DNA of 43,182 nt from Stenomitos rutilans HA7619-LM2 (GTDB lineage Bacteria; Cyanobacteriota; Cyanobacteriia; Leptolyngbyales; Leptolyngbyaceae). The stretch is from the NCBI GenBank assembly GCA_019358945.1, contig JAHHIE010000057.1, forward strand, positions 1 to 43,182, in the 5' to 3' direction. Of this stretch, positions 19,958 to 28,483 are shown piece after piece; positions within the stretch are counted from its first letter, which is position 1; every line of letters starts with the position of its first letter. Below the pieces are notes generated by a model. The model made no database searches, was not told the origin of the DNA, and saw nothing but the letters and a program-made list of their open reading frames with translations. Made by a program: the position numbers and the translations under genes.

Positions 19958-20809
19958 TCAAGTGGCATTTATACGAGCTAGAACAACGTTGAAGATGGGT
20001 TTCCAAAGAATTCCTGTCAACGCATAGGGAGCGTATTGTAGAATTAGTGGGTTTGCTTTCCAAAATCGCTGTATCTTAAGCAAATTCAGCACTACGGGTG
20101 TTACGCAGGCAAGTGCATAGGCAGTAATTAATGTTTCAGGCAATGGCGGTTTGTTACCAGGAAGCGGACTGAAGTATATCCCTACAAAAATGCAGCCAAT
20201 CATAACAACTTGTTCTAGCAAGTGCAGGTTTTGACGCAGTAACAAGTAAACACTCTCTGGAAATCCTTGCTCTGGTTTGTGGCGAACTCCTAACAAAATC
20301 GCCCAAGTCCACGGACCAACCATCCCATCAGGCTTTAACCCATAGGTTCTTTGAAAGGAGCGCACGGACCTTTCGGTATCTCTGCCATATTGCCCATTAA
20401 GATCGCGAATTGAGAAGCCCTCCTTTCTAAGTAAGACATGAAGTTCCTCAATTGCCTTTCGTTTCTCTGAAGTTATCTTCTTCTCATGTGGAGAAAGCTG
20501 TGGATGGTATAGGCAAGCCCATGTGAGGGGACCAACAATCCCATCCTCATGTAGGTCATTATCGTGTTGGAAATCCTTAACTGCCTTTTCAACTCTAGTA
20601 TCAAAGCTGCTGCTTAGTTCTGTAAGATAGTTTTTCGCCTTCAATTGAATCTGCAACTCTTTAAGTGAGTCATCAATTAGTTTCTGCGTGACATTACTGT
20701 GTAGAATTGGGAGCGATGTAAATAGACACATTGGAGTAGCCGTTTGGCTAACAAGCTGTGGCTGGTGGGAGTAAAGTTTGTTGAGTAGCGATCGCAGAAG
20801 TTTTCTCAT
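19958..20809 (-). CDS. Protein with two peptidoglycan-binding repeats and C-terminal membrane helices
   Basis: The 283-residue protein holds two PG_binding_1 repeats, at about residues 48-102 (ELQIQLKAKNYL, AVKDFQHDNDLHEDGIVGPLTWA) and 116-174 (ELHVLLRKEGF, SVRSFQRTYGLKPDGMVGPWTWA). Both keep the FQ...L..DG.VGP.TW signature. Two likely transmembrane helices follow (about 195-212 and 220-243). The N-terminus is basic and not a clear signal peptide, so topology is uncertain. The repeats may also bind targets other than murein. It is followed by the S2P gene after 35 bp and diverges from the FHA-WD40 gene. A copy of the shared promoter-like motif (20905-20934) points towards it from 95 bp upstream. 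Confidence 0.85.
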   Translation of the reverse strand: MRKLLRSLLNKLYSHQPQLVSQTATPMCLFTSLPILHSNVTQKLIDDSLKELQIQLKAKNYLTELSSSFDTRVEKAVKDFQHDNDLHEDGIVGPLTWACLYHPQLSPHEKKITSEKRKAIEELHVLLRKEGFSIRDLNGQYGRDTERSVRSFQRTYGLKPDGMVGPWTWAILLGVRHKPEQGFPESVYLLLRQNLHLLEQVVMIGCIFVGIYFSPLPGNKPPLPETLITAYALACVTPVVLNLLKIQRFWKANPLILQYAPYALTGILWKPIFNVVLARINAT

Positions 20810-20904
20810 GGGGCTTTATCATCCTGCTTCAAAGTGAATATCGGACTACTTTTCTAGACAACAGAGGGGTCTCAGCATCTCAATCATTCATCCCTCTGTT
20901 TACT

Positions 20905-20934
20905 CATTGGTCTGAGAAGGTTAGTTTATTCACT
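20905..20934 (-). promoter_or_regulatory. Shared promoter-like motif, site A (between divergent genes)
   Basis: On the minus strand this reads AGTGAATAA, 15 bases, then CCAATG. It matches sites B and C in both boxes, and its flank CCAATGAGT also matches site B. It faces the peptidoglycan-binding/S2P pair (95 bp to the start codon) and lies only 37 bp before the divergent FHA-WD40 gene, so it could affect both. Confidence 0.6.
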
Positions 20935-20971
20935 GGCAAAACAAAGACCTGATAAGCTTGACGAATTGGCG

Positions 20972-22264
20972 ATGATAAAACAGATGGTTGCTCAACTCAA
21001 GCGCTTTGCCGCAGATAATTCAAACAAAGCCGAAGGTGCGGTCTATATACTTACGACAGACAGCGAAACGACCTTGGGGCGTGATTTAAGCTGCCGTATT
21101 ATGGTTGACTCTCCTTCTGTTTCTCGGCTCCATGCATCGATTCGGACGATTGAACCGGGTGCAGAGAGGCAATGGGAACTCTGCGATCGCAACTCGGCAA
21201 ATGGCACCTATGTCAATGGAATACGGTTGCAAGGCTGTCAAGTTTTACAGTCAGGCGATCGTATCATGCTCGGCAAAGATGGACCCGAATTCTTGTTTGA
21301 GTCTCAGGAACGTTCTCAGTTCGACCAAACTCTTCAAAAACCAGACACTTCCATTGAACCAATCCCGTTCCTAAGCCAGACCTTGTCCCCACCACCAGCC
21401 TCGGCAAGTGTTCCAACGTCACCACCTCGTCTGATTACGACAAGCACCTCTAGTGGTTCAGCAACTGCTGCCACTGTACCTGCACAAAGGAGTCTGTGGA
21501 GTTTAGCGAACGATAGTACAATTTATGCGCTTGAAGGGCATTCAGAAGACGTTCGTGCAGTTGCATTTAGTGCTGATGGAAATCTGCTTGCCAGTGCAAG
21601 TGCGGACAAAACCATCAAACTTTGGAATCTCGATGAAGGCGAAGAAGTTTTGACGATCACGGGGCATAAACAAGCCGTTAACGCGATCGCCTTTAGCCTT
21701 GATCGCCAACTTCTTGCCAGTGCGGGTGCGGACAAAGTGATTAAGTTTTGGGATGTTAATACAGGTGGGGAAGTCCGCATACTCACTGGTCACAACATGG
21801 GTGTTAATGCTCTGGCATTTAGCCCCGATGAGAGCCTGCTTGCTAGCGGCAGTGCCGATAAAACCATCAAGCTTTGGGATTTGGTAACAACTGAGGTGAC
21901 TCAAACGCTGACCGGGCACAAGATGGCAGTCACTGCTCTGGCGTTTAGCGCGGATAGCCAAGTGCTAGCCAGCGGGAGTGCCGATCGAACCATCAAGCTG
22001 TGGCACCTTGATACTGGAGAGGAAACTTCAACAATATCAGTCTTTCGCTCTCCTGCAAACGCCTTGATGTTTAGCCCAGATGGAATACTGCTGGCGATCG
22101 CTCTTGATGACAAAACTGTTCGGCTCTGGAACCTGCAAACGAATCAGGAAATTCGAGTGATTCCGGGTCAACCCTGGCAGTTAGGGAGCATCGCCTTTAG
22201 CTTTGATGGTCAGAGGCTTGCTGGTGGCTGTGAGCATAACACAGTTAGAGTTTGGCAGGTGTAA
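20972..22264 (+). CDS. FHA domain protein with six WD40 repeats
   Basis: This 430-residue cytoplasmic adaptor has an FHA phosphothreonine-binding domain (about residues 22-110) with the key Gly36-Arg37, Ser51-Arg-Leu-His54 and Asn82-Gly83 residues. A Pro/Ser/Thr-rich linker (about 115-170) leads to six WD40 repeats (about 178-430) such as GHKQAVNAIAFS and TIKLWDL. The last two are degenerate. A seven-bladed propeller would need the segment before repeat 1 to supply strands, or the propeller is six-bladed. ATG 20972 is preferred; a TTG at 20966 is in frame, and neither has a strong Shine-Dalgarno. Its stop codon abuts that of the convergent FHA membrane protein with no bases between. It probably reads out kinase-dependent phosphothreonines and scaffolds a complex. 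Confidence 0.9.
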   Translation: MIKQMVAQLKRFAADNSNKAEGAVYILTTDSETTLGRDLSCRIMVDSPSVSRLHASIRTIEPGAERQWELCDRNSANGTYVNGIRLQGCQVLQSGDRIMLGKDGPEFLFESQERSQFDQTLQKPDTSIEPIPFLSQTLSPPPASASVPTSPPRLITTSTSSGSATAATVPAQRSLWSLANDSTIYALEGHSEDVRAVAFSADGNLLASASADKTIKLWNLDEGEEVLTITGHKQAVNAIAFSLDRQLLASAGADKVIKFWDVNTGGEVRILTGHNMGVNALAFSPDESLLASGSADKTIKLWDLVTTEVTQTLTGHKMAVTALAFSADSQVLASGSADRTIKLWHLDTGEETSTISVFRSPANALMFSPDGILLAIALDDKTVRLWNLQTNQEIRVIPGQPWQLGSIAFSFDGQRLAGGCEHNTVRVWQV

Positions 22265-24463
22265 CTAGCCCTTGACTTGAGCCACTTTGTTGCTGGTAGA
22301 AACATCGCGCCTCAGTCTTTGGAGTTCAGCCTGATCCTTCTCTAAAGCAACCTGTTGAGCCTTTCTACGCGACTCAATCTGAGCTTTTGCCTGGGTCTGA
22401 TTTTTTTCGAGTTCGCTCAAGTGAGCTATGCCCTGCTCATTGACAATTTCAAGTGTCTCCCGAAATCGCTTCTCCTCACCCTCTAAAGCCTCTCGCAAGT
22501 CCATCTCCAACTGTTCAGTCAGATTCTTTGTGAGTGATTGATAATAACTGACTGTCTCTTTCTGAAGCTTCTCAGTTTCTTCTTCCAGTTTTACTTCCCT
22601 GTCATGTTTGTATGAGACGTAACTTAGGATGGCAACTGTTGGTAACAGCGCAATCAGTAGAGATTTTTTGATTTCTTTGACTACCTGAGCTGGATTAGTA
22701 GCCTGACCAGAATTGCTGTTTTGATTGGGGTTTATTTTGCTACCAAGAACTTCGTCTGGAACTATCTGCACAACCAGCATCAAGGTTGCAAGCGATGATA
22801 TAACCTGACCTTTGATATTCTTAAACAGATAACCGAATAGGCTGGGCTGCTTGAATCGAGATTCGCAAGCTAGTTCTACTACTGGAGTACTTAAGACAGG
22901 TTGATCATCAACGGTGGAAGCATCTTTTAACCAGATACTTGCTAGATCAAAATTTGGAATAAAGCCTAGCGTTGCATAACTGCGCTGATACAGTCCTTGC
23001 AGTCCATCTCCATTGTGATGTTTGCAGACTTTGTGCCATTCGGAATGGAACCATCTCTGAAGTTCAGATCTACAGAGTCTTGTAGCAACTGTATGCACAT
23101 CTTCAGAATCATCAATTTGCAACTGAATTTGACGGTAGCCAGAGCGATCGCTCACCACTTGAGGCTGCAAATCCTTAGAAAACTGCTGAATTTTATGAGT
23201 CAGGCTACCTTTGATCAAACCGTTAAGCAATGCTGTTTTGGATTGGCTAATGTCATCCTTTGCTTGCTTAAAGAATTGATCTTTATCCTCTTTAAGTTTT
23301 GCCAGTGTTTTCCTCAATTGTTCTCTCAGGACTGCGGGTTTAAGCTCTAGCAGCTTTTCTTCCTCCTGCTGCAATTGTTGAGTCAGCTCTGTTGCTTGAT
23401 TGCTCAGCACCGCTTCAATTGCAGCTATCTGCATCAGCAACTGAGTGGTAACTCGCTGAAGCAGCATCTCCTCTGCCTTGTCGTTTGCTAGAGTTTCTAG
23501 AATCTGATAGAACTGCTCGAATTTAGGTTGAGCATGGGGCATCCACACAGTTGCTCCTGGGATGGGAGCAATCGGTTGCAATAATAGGGGAACTAACTCG
23601 ATTTGAGCGCGATAAGGCTGACTGTTAAGCCAGTGCTCCAGATTAGTTAAGTTTTTCCTGGCTACTACAGGAGAGGTCACAGCAGGAGTAGCATCAATCA
23701 CGAACACTTTAGTAAGCGAGGTTTGAACCGCCTGCGCAACGAAGCGCTGATCACCTTCTGCAAACGGTTGGCTCAAGTCTACAATTAAACACACGACGTT
23801 GCAATTCAAGAGCTTACGGGCTTCAGCGATCGCAGTAGCTGCCTGATCAGAAACATCAACATTTAGAGTAACACTGCCAATTGCGTTCTTGGAAGACCCA
23901 AGGCAAAGGCGATCATCCACTTTTAGCTGCTGCCAGCCTTCCAATGCTTGCTCACTACCATTAAGATACGTTCCATTTTTGCTACTGCGATCGCGAATTT
24001 GCCACTTGCCATCTTCTGAGTACCAAAATTCTGCATGACAACCGCTGACAAGGCTAAGGCTATCTGGCAAGAGAATCTGCGCGGCATTAGGATTGCGTCC
24101 AATCACTTGCTTCTGAGCAGGCGATACTGCATAGCAGAGCGGTTGTCCGGTTAAACCACTGGAGCGAAGTATCAGCGTGGGCGGCGGTAGTGGAGCATCC
24201 AAAGCTGGCAGATCAGGTAAAATATCGGCTCTCACCTGGTACTTTTCGATGAGTATTGTTTTGGCCAGTAAAGATTGCAGTCTTTCTGCCTGTGATCGCT
24301 CATGGCTGACAATTTGAACCATCAGCATCCCCGTGCTAAGTGAAGTCTCAAGCTGTTGTAGCGCCTTGCTGATGCCATTGAAAGCCATGCTAGAGGCATG
24401 AGCTACCACAAATTGTTTTACGTCCTGAATACCCTTGGCTAATTTGTCAGTTTTGGCAGACAT
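22265..24463 (-). CDS. FHA-domain membrane protein with degenerate dynamin-like architecture
   Basis: This 732-residue protein has an FHA domain at about residues 96-205 with Gly122-Arg123, Ser140-Gly-Cys-His143 and Asn168-Gly169. The next segment (about 215-310) has a strand pattern CNVVCLIVDLSQPF...KVFVIDA like the second half of a GTPase fold, but no P-loop or NKxD motif. Long helices (about 330-450) follow, then two hydrophobic segments (about 535-560 and 598-618) and a charged coiled coil to the end. The order resembles a bacterial dynamin-like protein whose nucleotide site is lost or replaced; that comparison is speculative. It is the last gene of the kinase/coiled-coil operon, 78 bp after the fourth coiled-coil gene, with AGGT 8 bases before its ATG. 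It is the obvious reader of phosphothreonines made by the kinase. Confidence 0.8.
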   Translation of the reverse strand: MSAKTDKLAKGIQDVKQFVVAHASSMAFNGISKALQQLETSLSTGMLMVQIVSHERSQAERLQSLLAKTILIEKYQVRADILPDLPALDAPLPPPTLILRSSGLTGQPLCYAVSPAQKQVIGRNPNAAQILLPDSLSLVSGCHAEFWYSEDGKWQIRDRSSKNGTYLNGSEQALEGWQQLKVDDRLCLGSSKNAIGSVTLNVDVSDQAATAIAEARKLLNCNVVCLIVDLSQPFAEGDQRFVAQAVQTSLTKVFVIDATPAVTSPVVARKNLTNLEHWLNSQPYRAQIELVPLLLQPIAPIPGATVWMPHAQPKFEQFYQILETLANDKAEEMLLQRVTTQLLMQIAAIEAVLSNQATELTQQLQQEEEKLLELKPAVLREQLRKTLAKLKEDKDQFFKQAKDDISQSKTALLNGLIKGSLTHKIQQFSKDLQPQVVSDRSGYRQIQLQIDDSEDVHTVATRLCRSELQRWFHSEWHKVCKHHNGDGLQGLYQRSYATLGFIPNFDLASIWLKDASTVDDQPVLSTPVVELACESRFKQPSLFGYLFKNIKGQVISSLATLMLVVQIVPDEVLGSKINPNQNSNSGQATNPAQVVKEIKKSLLIALLPTVAILSYVSYKHDREVKLEEETEKLQKETVSYYQSLTKNLTEQLEMDLREALEGEEKRFRETLEIVNEQGIAHLSELEKNQTQAKAQIESRRKAQQVALEKDQAELQRLRRDVSTSNKVAQVKG

Positions 24464-24541
24464 GGCTGGTTACCTGGATAAGATTGTCAGAATATTTGTG
24501 AGCGATTAACAGGGTTGAAAGCACTGGCAGTAGACCTGGCA

Positions 24542-25435
24542 TTAGAGCTGGAGAATATCTAGAACCTCTTCAAAAACGCCGATCGCTGCTTCTAGACCCA
24601 TGTTGGTGGTTTCAACCCCTTGCATTAAGGCATCTTGGGTGGTCATGACCGTTTCAGTCGTAGTTTCAATCACACTGCCGAACTGTTCCATGAGTTGGGA
24701 TAACTCGTTCACACTATTCAATAACTCACCAATGCCTTCTCGCTGAAACTCACCGACTTGTTCAATAGCAGCCTGCGTCGATTGCTCGGCTGACTCGCCC
24801 AACTCTTGCAATTTATCGGTGAGTTGAGTCAGCAATTCCTCAACTTGACCTGCAAACTCCTCAACGTTTGCTGCAAGCTGGGGCAAACAATCCGTAACCT
24901 GAGCCGTCATTGCCGTCAGCCGATCGTCGATTTCAGTCTGATGAGTTTCTAGCTCGTTGCTAAATTCATTGAGCAGGTACTCCTCAGCCTGCGAAACGGT
25001 TTCTTCCAGCTCAGGCTCAAGTTCGCCCAGCTTTTCTTTTAGCGCTGTGAAAGCTTCCTCAGCCGTCTGAAAAACGTCCTCCAGTGCATCGGGCACAGCT
25101 TCAACCTTGCTGCTGAGTTGACCGATCGCTGTTTTGGTTTGTTCAAGCTCCTGATCCAATTCACCTTTGGCAGTTTCAAGTTTGCTTTTGAGTTGAGTTA
25201 CAGCTTCAGTGCCTTGCTGCACTCCATCAGCTAGTTCTTCTTTGGCAGTGCCAACTTTTTCTAACAAAGCCTGTGCCCGTTCAGTCAAGCTTGCCCAGTT
25301 GGTATCAAGTTGCTCACTGATGGTGGTTAGCTGTTCGCGTGATTCGTCCATAGTCGAATGCACCTGTTCTGTCTGTTCTAACAGTTCAGTCAATTTCGTC
25401 ACGGTATCGTTTGCGATCGTGTTGAAATCAGCCAT
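24542..25435 (-). CDS. Acidic Thr/Glu/Gln-rich coiled-coil protein 4
   Basis: This 297-residue protein is almost wholly helical, with continuous heptads and very few aromatic residues. It is rich in Glu, Thr, Gln and Leu, as in TAKGELDQELEQTKTAIGQL. The only markedly hydrophobic part is the C-terminal helix ending in AIGVFEEVLDILQL, which could insert in a membrane or pack against a partner. No signal peptide or known domain is seen. It is the fourth of four similar neighbours and probably arose by duplication, although the protein sequences have diverged. A perfect AGGAGG lies 8 bases before the ATG. Its many threonines in acidic context are possible targets for the operon's kinase and ligands for its FHA protein (inference). 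Confidence 0.75.
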   Translation of the reverse strand: MADFNTIANDTVTKLTELLEQTEQVHSTMDESREQLTTISEQLDTNWASLTERAQALLEKVGTAKEELADGVQQGTEAVTQLKSKLETAKGELDQELEQTKTAIGQLSSKVEAVPDALEDVFQTAEEAFTALKEKLGELEPELEETVSQAEEYLLNEFSNELETHQTEIDDRLTAMTAQVTDCLPQLAANVEEFAGQVEELLTQLTDKLQELGESAEQSTQAAIEQVGEFQREGIGELLNSVNELSQLMEQFGSVIETTTETVMTTQDALMQGVETTNMGLEAAIGVFEEVLDILQL

Positions 25436-25468
25436 GCTTCAATCCTCCTTTTGTTTACTATTGATTAA

Positions 25469-26392
25469 CTAACCCCAAGGAATAAACTTGGTCACAACCG
25501 ATTTGACAGCCTCGATCGCATCCTCGACCGGACTGATAAAACCATCAAGTTGATCAAACAATGGGTCGAGTAACTCCCGTCCCGAGGCGGTTTCTTCCTT
25601 AGCTCCAGTCACCTGTTCAGACATTGCGCCAATCACTTCAGTGATCTGTTGAACCGCACCCTCTCCAAGGTCTTTGACTTCACCATCCACCTGCTGTTGA
25701 GTTTCATCGAGCAAGCTGGTTACTTCGGTCTGAAGCGTGTTTTCCACAATCTCAGTTAGTTTGCTTGTCAAACCGTCCTGCAACTCTGTAAACTGCTCCT
25801 GCATTGCTTGGATTTGTTCTAACAACGACTGCTCCACTTCTCCAACTGACTCTGTTAAGGTTTGCACCTTCTCGCCAGTCGTCGTTTCAGTCGTTTGTAG
25901 CGTTTCCTGCAACTGTTCAATCCCTTGATTGACGTTTTCTTGAGCAGAGCTTAGTTGCTCTTGAGCGGTTTGCAGCTTCTCCTGCACCTGAGACAATCCT
26001 TCGCTGGTAGCTTCATGTGCCGTTTCCACAGCTGCTTTGCTTTCGTCGATCGCGTCCTTCAGAGTGGTGAGATGCTCCTGAGCCGCTTGAATTTCTGTCG
26101 TTAATTCTGTTTGCGCTTGCTCAAAAACGTCCTTAAAGGCTTCCGCGTCAGTTTCTAATTCAGTGATCGCCCCCTCTGCTTCACTTTGCCAGGCAGAAGT
26201 TTCTTGTTTCAGTTCTCCGATTGCAGTGGTAATTTGTTCAAGCAGAGACTCTAGCTCGGTTTGCTTTTCCTGTAAGTGAGTTTCCAGTTCATCAACAGCC
26301 GTTTGAATTTCGGTTGCTCCCTCAACCAGTTGGTTTAGTTTTTCTGGTGTTTGAGCGGCAACCTGAGCCAATACTGCACTTGCATCATCCAT
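25469..26392 (-). CDS. Acidic Thr/Glu/Gln-rich coiled-coil protein 3
   Basis: This 307-residue all-helical protein has the same composition and organisation as its three neighbours. Long heptad stretches such as LQEKQTELESLLEQIT and a Thr-rich hinge LQETLQTTETTTGEK (about residues 161-175) are followed by a hydrophobic C-terminal helix AIEAVKSVVTKFIPWG. The end is amphipathic rather than a full transmembrane helix. A perfect AGGAGG sits 8 bases before the ATG. The 109-bp gap to the upstream coiled-coil gene is the longest in the operon and contains a small 7-bp hairpin (26439-26456). No enzymatic motif is present. It is probably a structural, phosphorylatable rod. Confidence 0.75.
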   Translation of the reverse strand: MDDASAVLAQVAAQTPEKLNQLVEGATEIQTAVDELETHLQEKQTELESLLEQITTAIGELKQETSAWQSEAEGAITELETDAEAFKDVFEQAQTELTTEIQAAQEHLTTLKDAIDESKAAVETAHEATSEGLSQVQEKLQTAQEQLSSAQENVNQGIEQLQETLQTTETTTGEKVQTLTESVGEVEQSLLEQIQAMQEQFTELQDGLTSKLTEIVENTLQTEVTSLLDETQQQVDGEVKDLGEGAVQQITEVIGAMSEQVTGAKEETASGRELLDPLFDQLDGFISPVEDAIEAVKSVVTKFIPWG

Positions 26393-26438
26393 TGTTCTAA
26401 CCTCCTATATGATCAAATTTTGGACAGTACGACCTGAG

Positions 26439-26456
26439 CAGGATTAGCAAATCCTG
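26439..26456 (-). other. Small hairpin between coiled-coil genes 2 and 3
   Basis: A 7-bp stem (CAGGATT paired with AATCCTG) with a 4-base loop lies in the widest gap of the kinase operon. No U-run follows on the minus strand. It could be a processing or attenuation site, or chance. Confidence 0.3.
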
Positions 26457-26501
26457 GTGAATACAACAATCAATGTGTCCTAGCACTGCACTTAATTTGA
26501 A

Positions 26502-27485
26502 TTACACAAATGGCAATGCTTGGAATGCTTCCAGAGCGACCTTCGCAATTGCAATCTCTGGCAGGATGGGAGTCAGCGCTCCAGTGATGGTTGAGCCAAC
26601 CGACATCATTGCCAGTGATTCACCGACTTCAGTAACGATTGATTGAACAACATCATCCATCGCGTCCTGAAATACGGTTTGAAGACTATCGCTTAGTGAG
26701 TCCTCGAAATGTTCAGTCACAGTACTGAAGACTTCAGAAGCTTGTTCCTGCAATTGGCTACCCAACTCACCCGCTTGAGTTTTGTAAGTTTCGTAGGCTG
26801 TCGTCAACTCCGTCTCAAACTGACTGAAGTGATTTTCAACTTCAGTCACCTGAGTTTGGCTAATCTGTTCACCAAACTCGCTCATCACTGTTTCGATCGC
26901 CGATCGATGAGTCTCCCCAACCGCCGTCGCGACCTGCTCAAAGTCTCCTTCAACAGTAGATTGCAATGCCGTTAAGTCTTCCTGGATCTGTGAAATTGCT
27001 TCCGCGACTTCCGTCCAAGTTTGTTCTGTAGTTTCCTTTGCCTGAGTCAGCTCAGACCCAGTTTCCTCCAGTACCGCCTTGATCTCAGTAAGAGCGGCTT
27101 TGACTTCTGTTAGATCGCCATCGATTTCTGTTTGCTGGTTGTTCACTTCTGTTTCCAGAGTCGTTTGAGCTGACTCGATCGTCTGATTCATTTCATCGAG
27201 CTTTTCCCCGATCTCCGAAACTGCCTGTTGCCATTCATTTAGCGTTGAACTAACGTCTTCTTGCTGAGTCTGGAGTTCCTCCTCACTCGCTTGCAAAGCC
27301 TCGCCGAACTGGGACAGAGCAGTGTTGACGGCTTCAGGCACTTGGCTGAGGGTTTCGTCACCCGCTTCCAACTCTTCGCAAACGGCGGTGAGTTGGTCAT
27401 AGGCTTGGTCTAGAGCATTCAAAAGTTGAGTTAAATTCTCAGCCGATTGGTCAAGGGATTGACTAATTTCTTGTGCGATCGCCAT
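26502..27485 (-). CDS. Acidic Thr/Glu/Gln-rich coiled-coil protein 2
   Basis: At 327 residues this is the longest of the four paralogue-like coiled-coil proteins. The helical rod (about residues 1-275) is dense in Glu, Gln and Thr, for example QTTLETEVNNQQTEIDGDL. The C-terminal 50 residues are clearly hydrophobic (MMSVGSTITGALTPILPEIA, then KVALEAFQALPFV) and may form a hairpin in the membrane. This is more pronounced than in its siblings, so it may be the anchor of the set. A perfect AGGAGG lies 9 bases upstream of the ATG. No similarity to enzymes is seen. Functions such as a filament, membrane coat or scaffold are guesses from architecture. Confidence 0.75.
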   Translation of the reverse strand: MAIAQEISQSLDQSAENLTQLLNALDQAYDQLTAVCEELEAGDETLSQVPEAVNTALSQFGEALQASEEELQTQQEDVSSTLNEWQQAVSEIGEKLDEMNQTIESAQTTLETEVNNQQTEIDGDLTEVKAALTEIKAVLEETGSELTQAKETTEQTWTEVAEAISQIQEDLTALQSTVEGDFEQVATAVGETHRSAIETVMSEFGEQISQTQVTEVENHFSQFETELTTAYETYKTQAGELGSQLQEQASEVFSTVTEHFEDSLSDSLQTVFQDAMDDVVQSIVTEVGESLAMMSVGSTITGALTPILPEIAIAKVALEAFQALPFV

Positions 27486-27537
27486 GATTAAAAGCCTCCT
27501 TTGCTACTGTGTTGTGAGCACTGTGTTGTAAGCGAAA

Positions 27538-28437
27538 TTAACCCAGGACACTCTTCGCCTGTTCCAAAATATCCAGCACGGGTTTGACCACTTCCAGTAC
27601 GTCATTGATGCTGTTGACCACATCGCCGAGTTGTCCGTTCAACAAGTCATTGGCTGACTCACCCACATCACCCAGGCTTGCGATCGCTCCCTGCAATGTT
27701 TCGATGGACTCAGAAAGTTGGCTCTGAACTTCTTCAGCGAACGTCTGAGTAATTTCGCCCTCAACCTCATCGGCAGTGGAATCGAGCGTGTTTTCTAGTG
27801 CTTCTTTGTTTTCAGTGCTGCTCTGAGTTAGAGTCTCAAATGCCTGGGCAATGTCCTCTAGCCTTTCCTGAAGCTCTGTCTCCAGCGTTTCAAACTGTTC
27901 CATCAATTCGGTCTTGCGCTCCACAAAAGCAGCCTGAGCAGTATTAGCTGTTTCGTGAACGGCTTCAACATTGCCTTTGATCGTTTCAGCCTGCTCACTC
28001 GCTGCCGTCTCTACTTCCTGAACATGTTGAGCCAACTCGCCGAACTCAGTCTTAACGGCTTCCGCCTCAGATTCTAGTTCTGTCAGTGTCGATTCAACGT
28101 GATCTCTAAACTCTGCTAACTGGCTTTTGACCTCATTCGTCAGTGTCTCTACCTGCTCATCTAGTTCGGTCACTTTTTGCTGCCAGCTATCCAACGTTTC
28201 TTTTGCGGTTTGCAGGTCATTTTCTAGCGTCTGCTCTGCCGTCTCTAGAGCAGCATTGAATGCTTCAACTTTGGCTTGTGCCTCTTGACCTGTAGAGGCT
28301 AGGGTTGAGTTCAGGCTGGCAATTAGTTGCTCAATGTTGCTAACGCAATTAACGGCGCGATCGGCTTCGGTAGACAATGCTTGCACTCTGGCTTCGTTCT
28401 GTTCAACAAGTTGATCTACAGTGCTGAGATTAGACAT
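27538..28437 (-). CDS. Acidic Thr/Glu/Gln-rich coiled-coil protein 1
   Basis: This 299-residue protein is the first coiled-coil gene after the kinase. It is helical through its length, with heptads such as LDSWQQKVTELDEQVETLT and many Thr-Glu pairs. The last 60 residues become less charged and end in an amphipathic helix VLEVVKPVLDILEQAKSVLG. That resembles the C-termini of siblings 3 and 4 (VEDAIEAVKSVVTKF, GVFEEVLDIL), the best sign that the four share ancestry. A perfect AGGAGG is placed 10 bases before the ATG. Such ideal ribosome binding sites on all four genes suggest high translation compared with the kinase and FHA genes. Confidence 0.75.
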   Translation of the reverse strand: MSNLSTVDQLVEQNEARVQALSTEADRAVNCVSNIEQLIASLNSTLASTGQEAQAKVEAFNAALETAEQTLENDLQTAKETLDSWQQKVTELDEQVETLTNEVKSQLAEFRDHVESTLTELESEAEAVKTEFGELAQHVQEVETAASEQAETIKGNVEAVHETANTAQAAFVERKTELMEQFETLETELQERLEDIAQAFETLTQSSTENKEALENTLDSTADEVEGEITQTFAEEVQSQLSESIETLQGAIASLGDVGESANDLLNGQLGDVVNSINDVLEVVKPVLDILEQAKSVLG

Positions 28438-28483
28438 GACTAAACATCCTCCTGGTTATGAAGTTTGACGTTGATCTAACTTT

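Noticed and set aside
20860-20900. Inverted repeat AACAGAGGG/CCCTCTGTT between the divergent genes
   Set aside because: The 23-base loop is long and there is no U-run. It may be an operator, but nothing else supports it.
24542-28437. The coiled-coil proteins as phage tail fibres, chemoreceptor fragments or SMC-like proteins
   Set aside because: They lack receptor signalling hairpins, SMC head motifs and tail-fibre repeats. Coiled-coil composition alone produces false matches to all of these.
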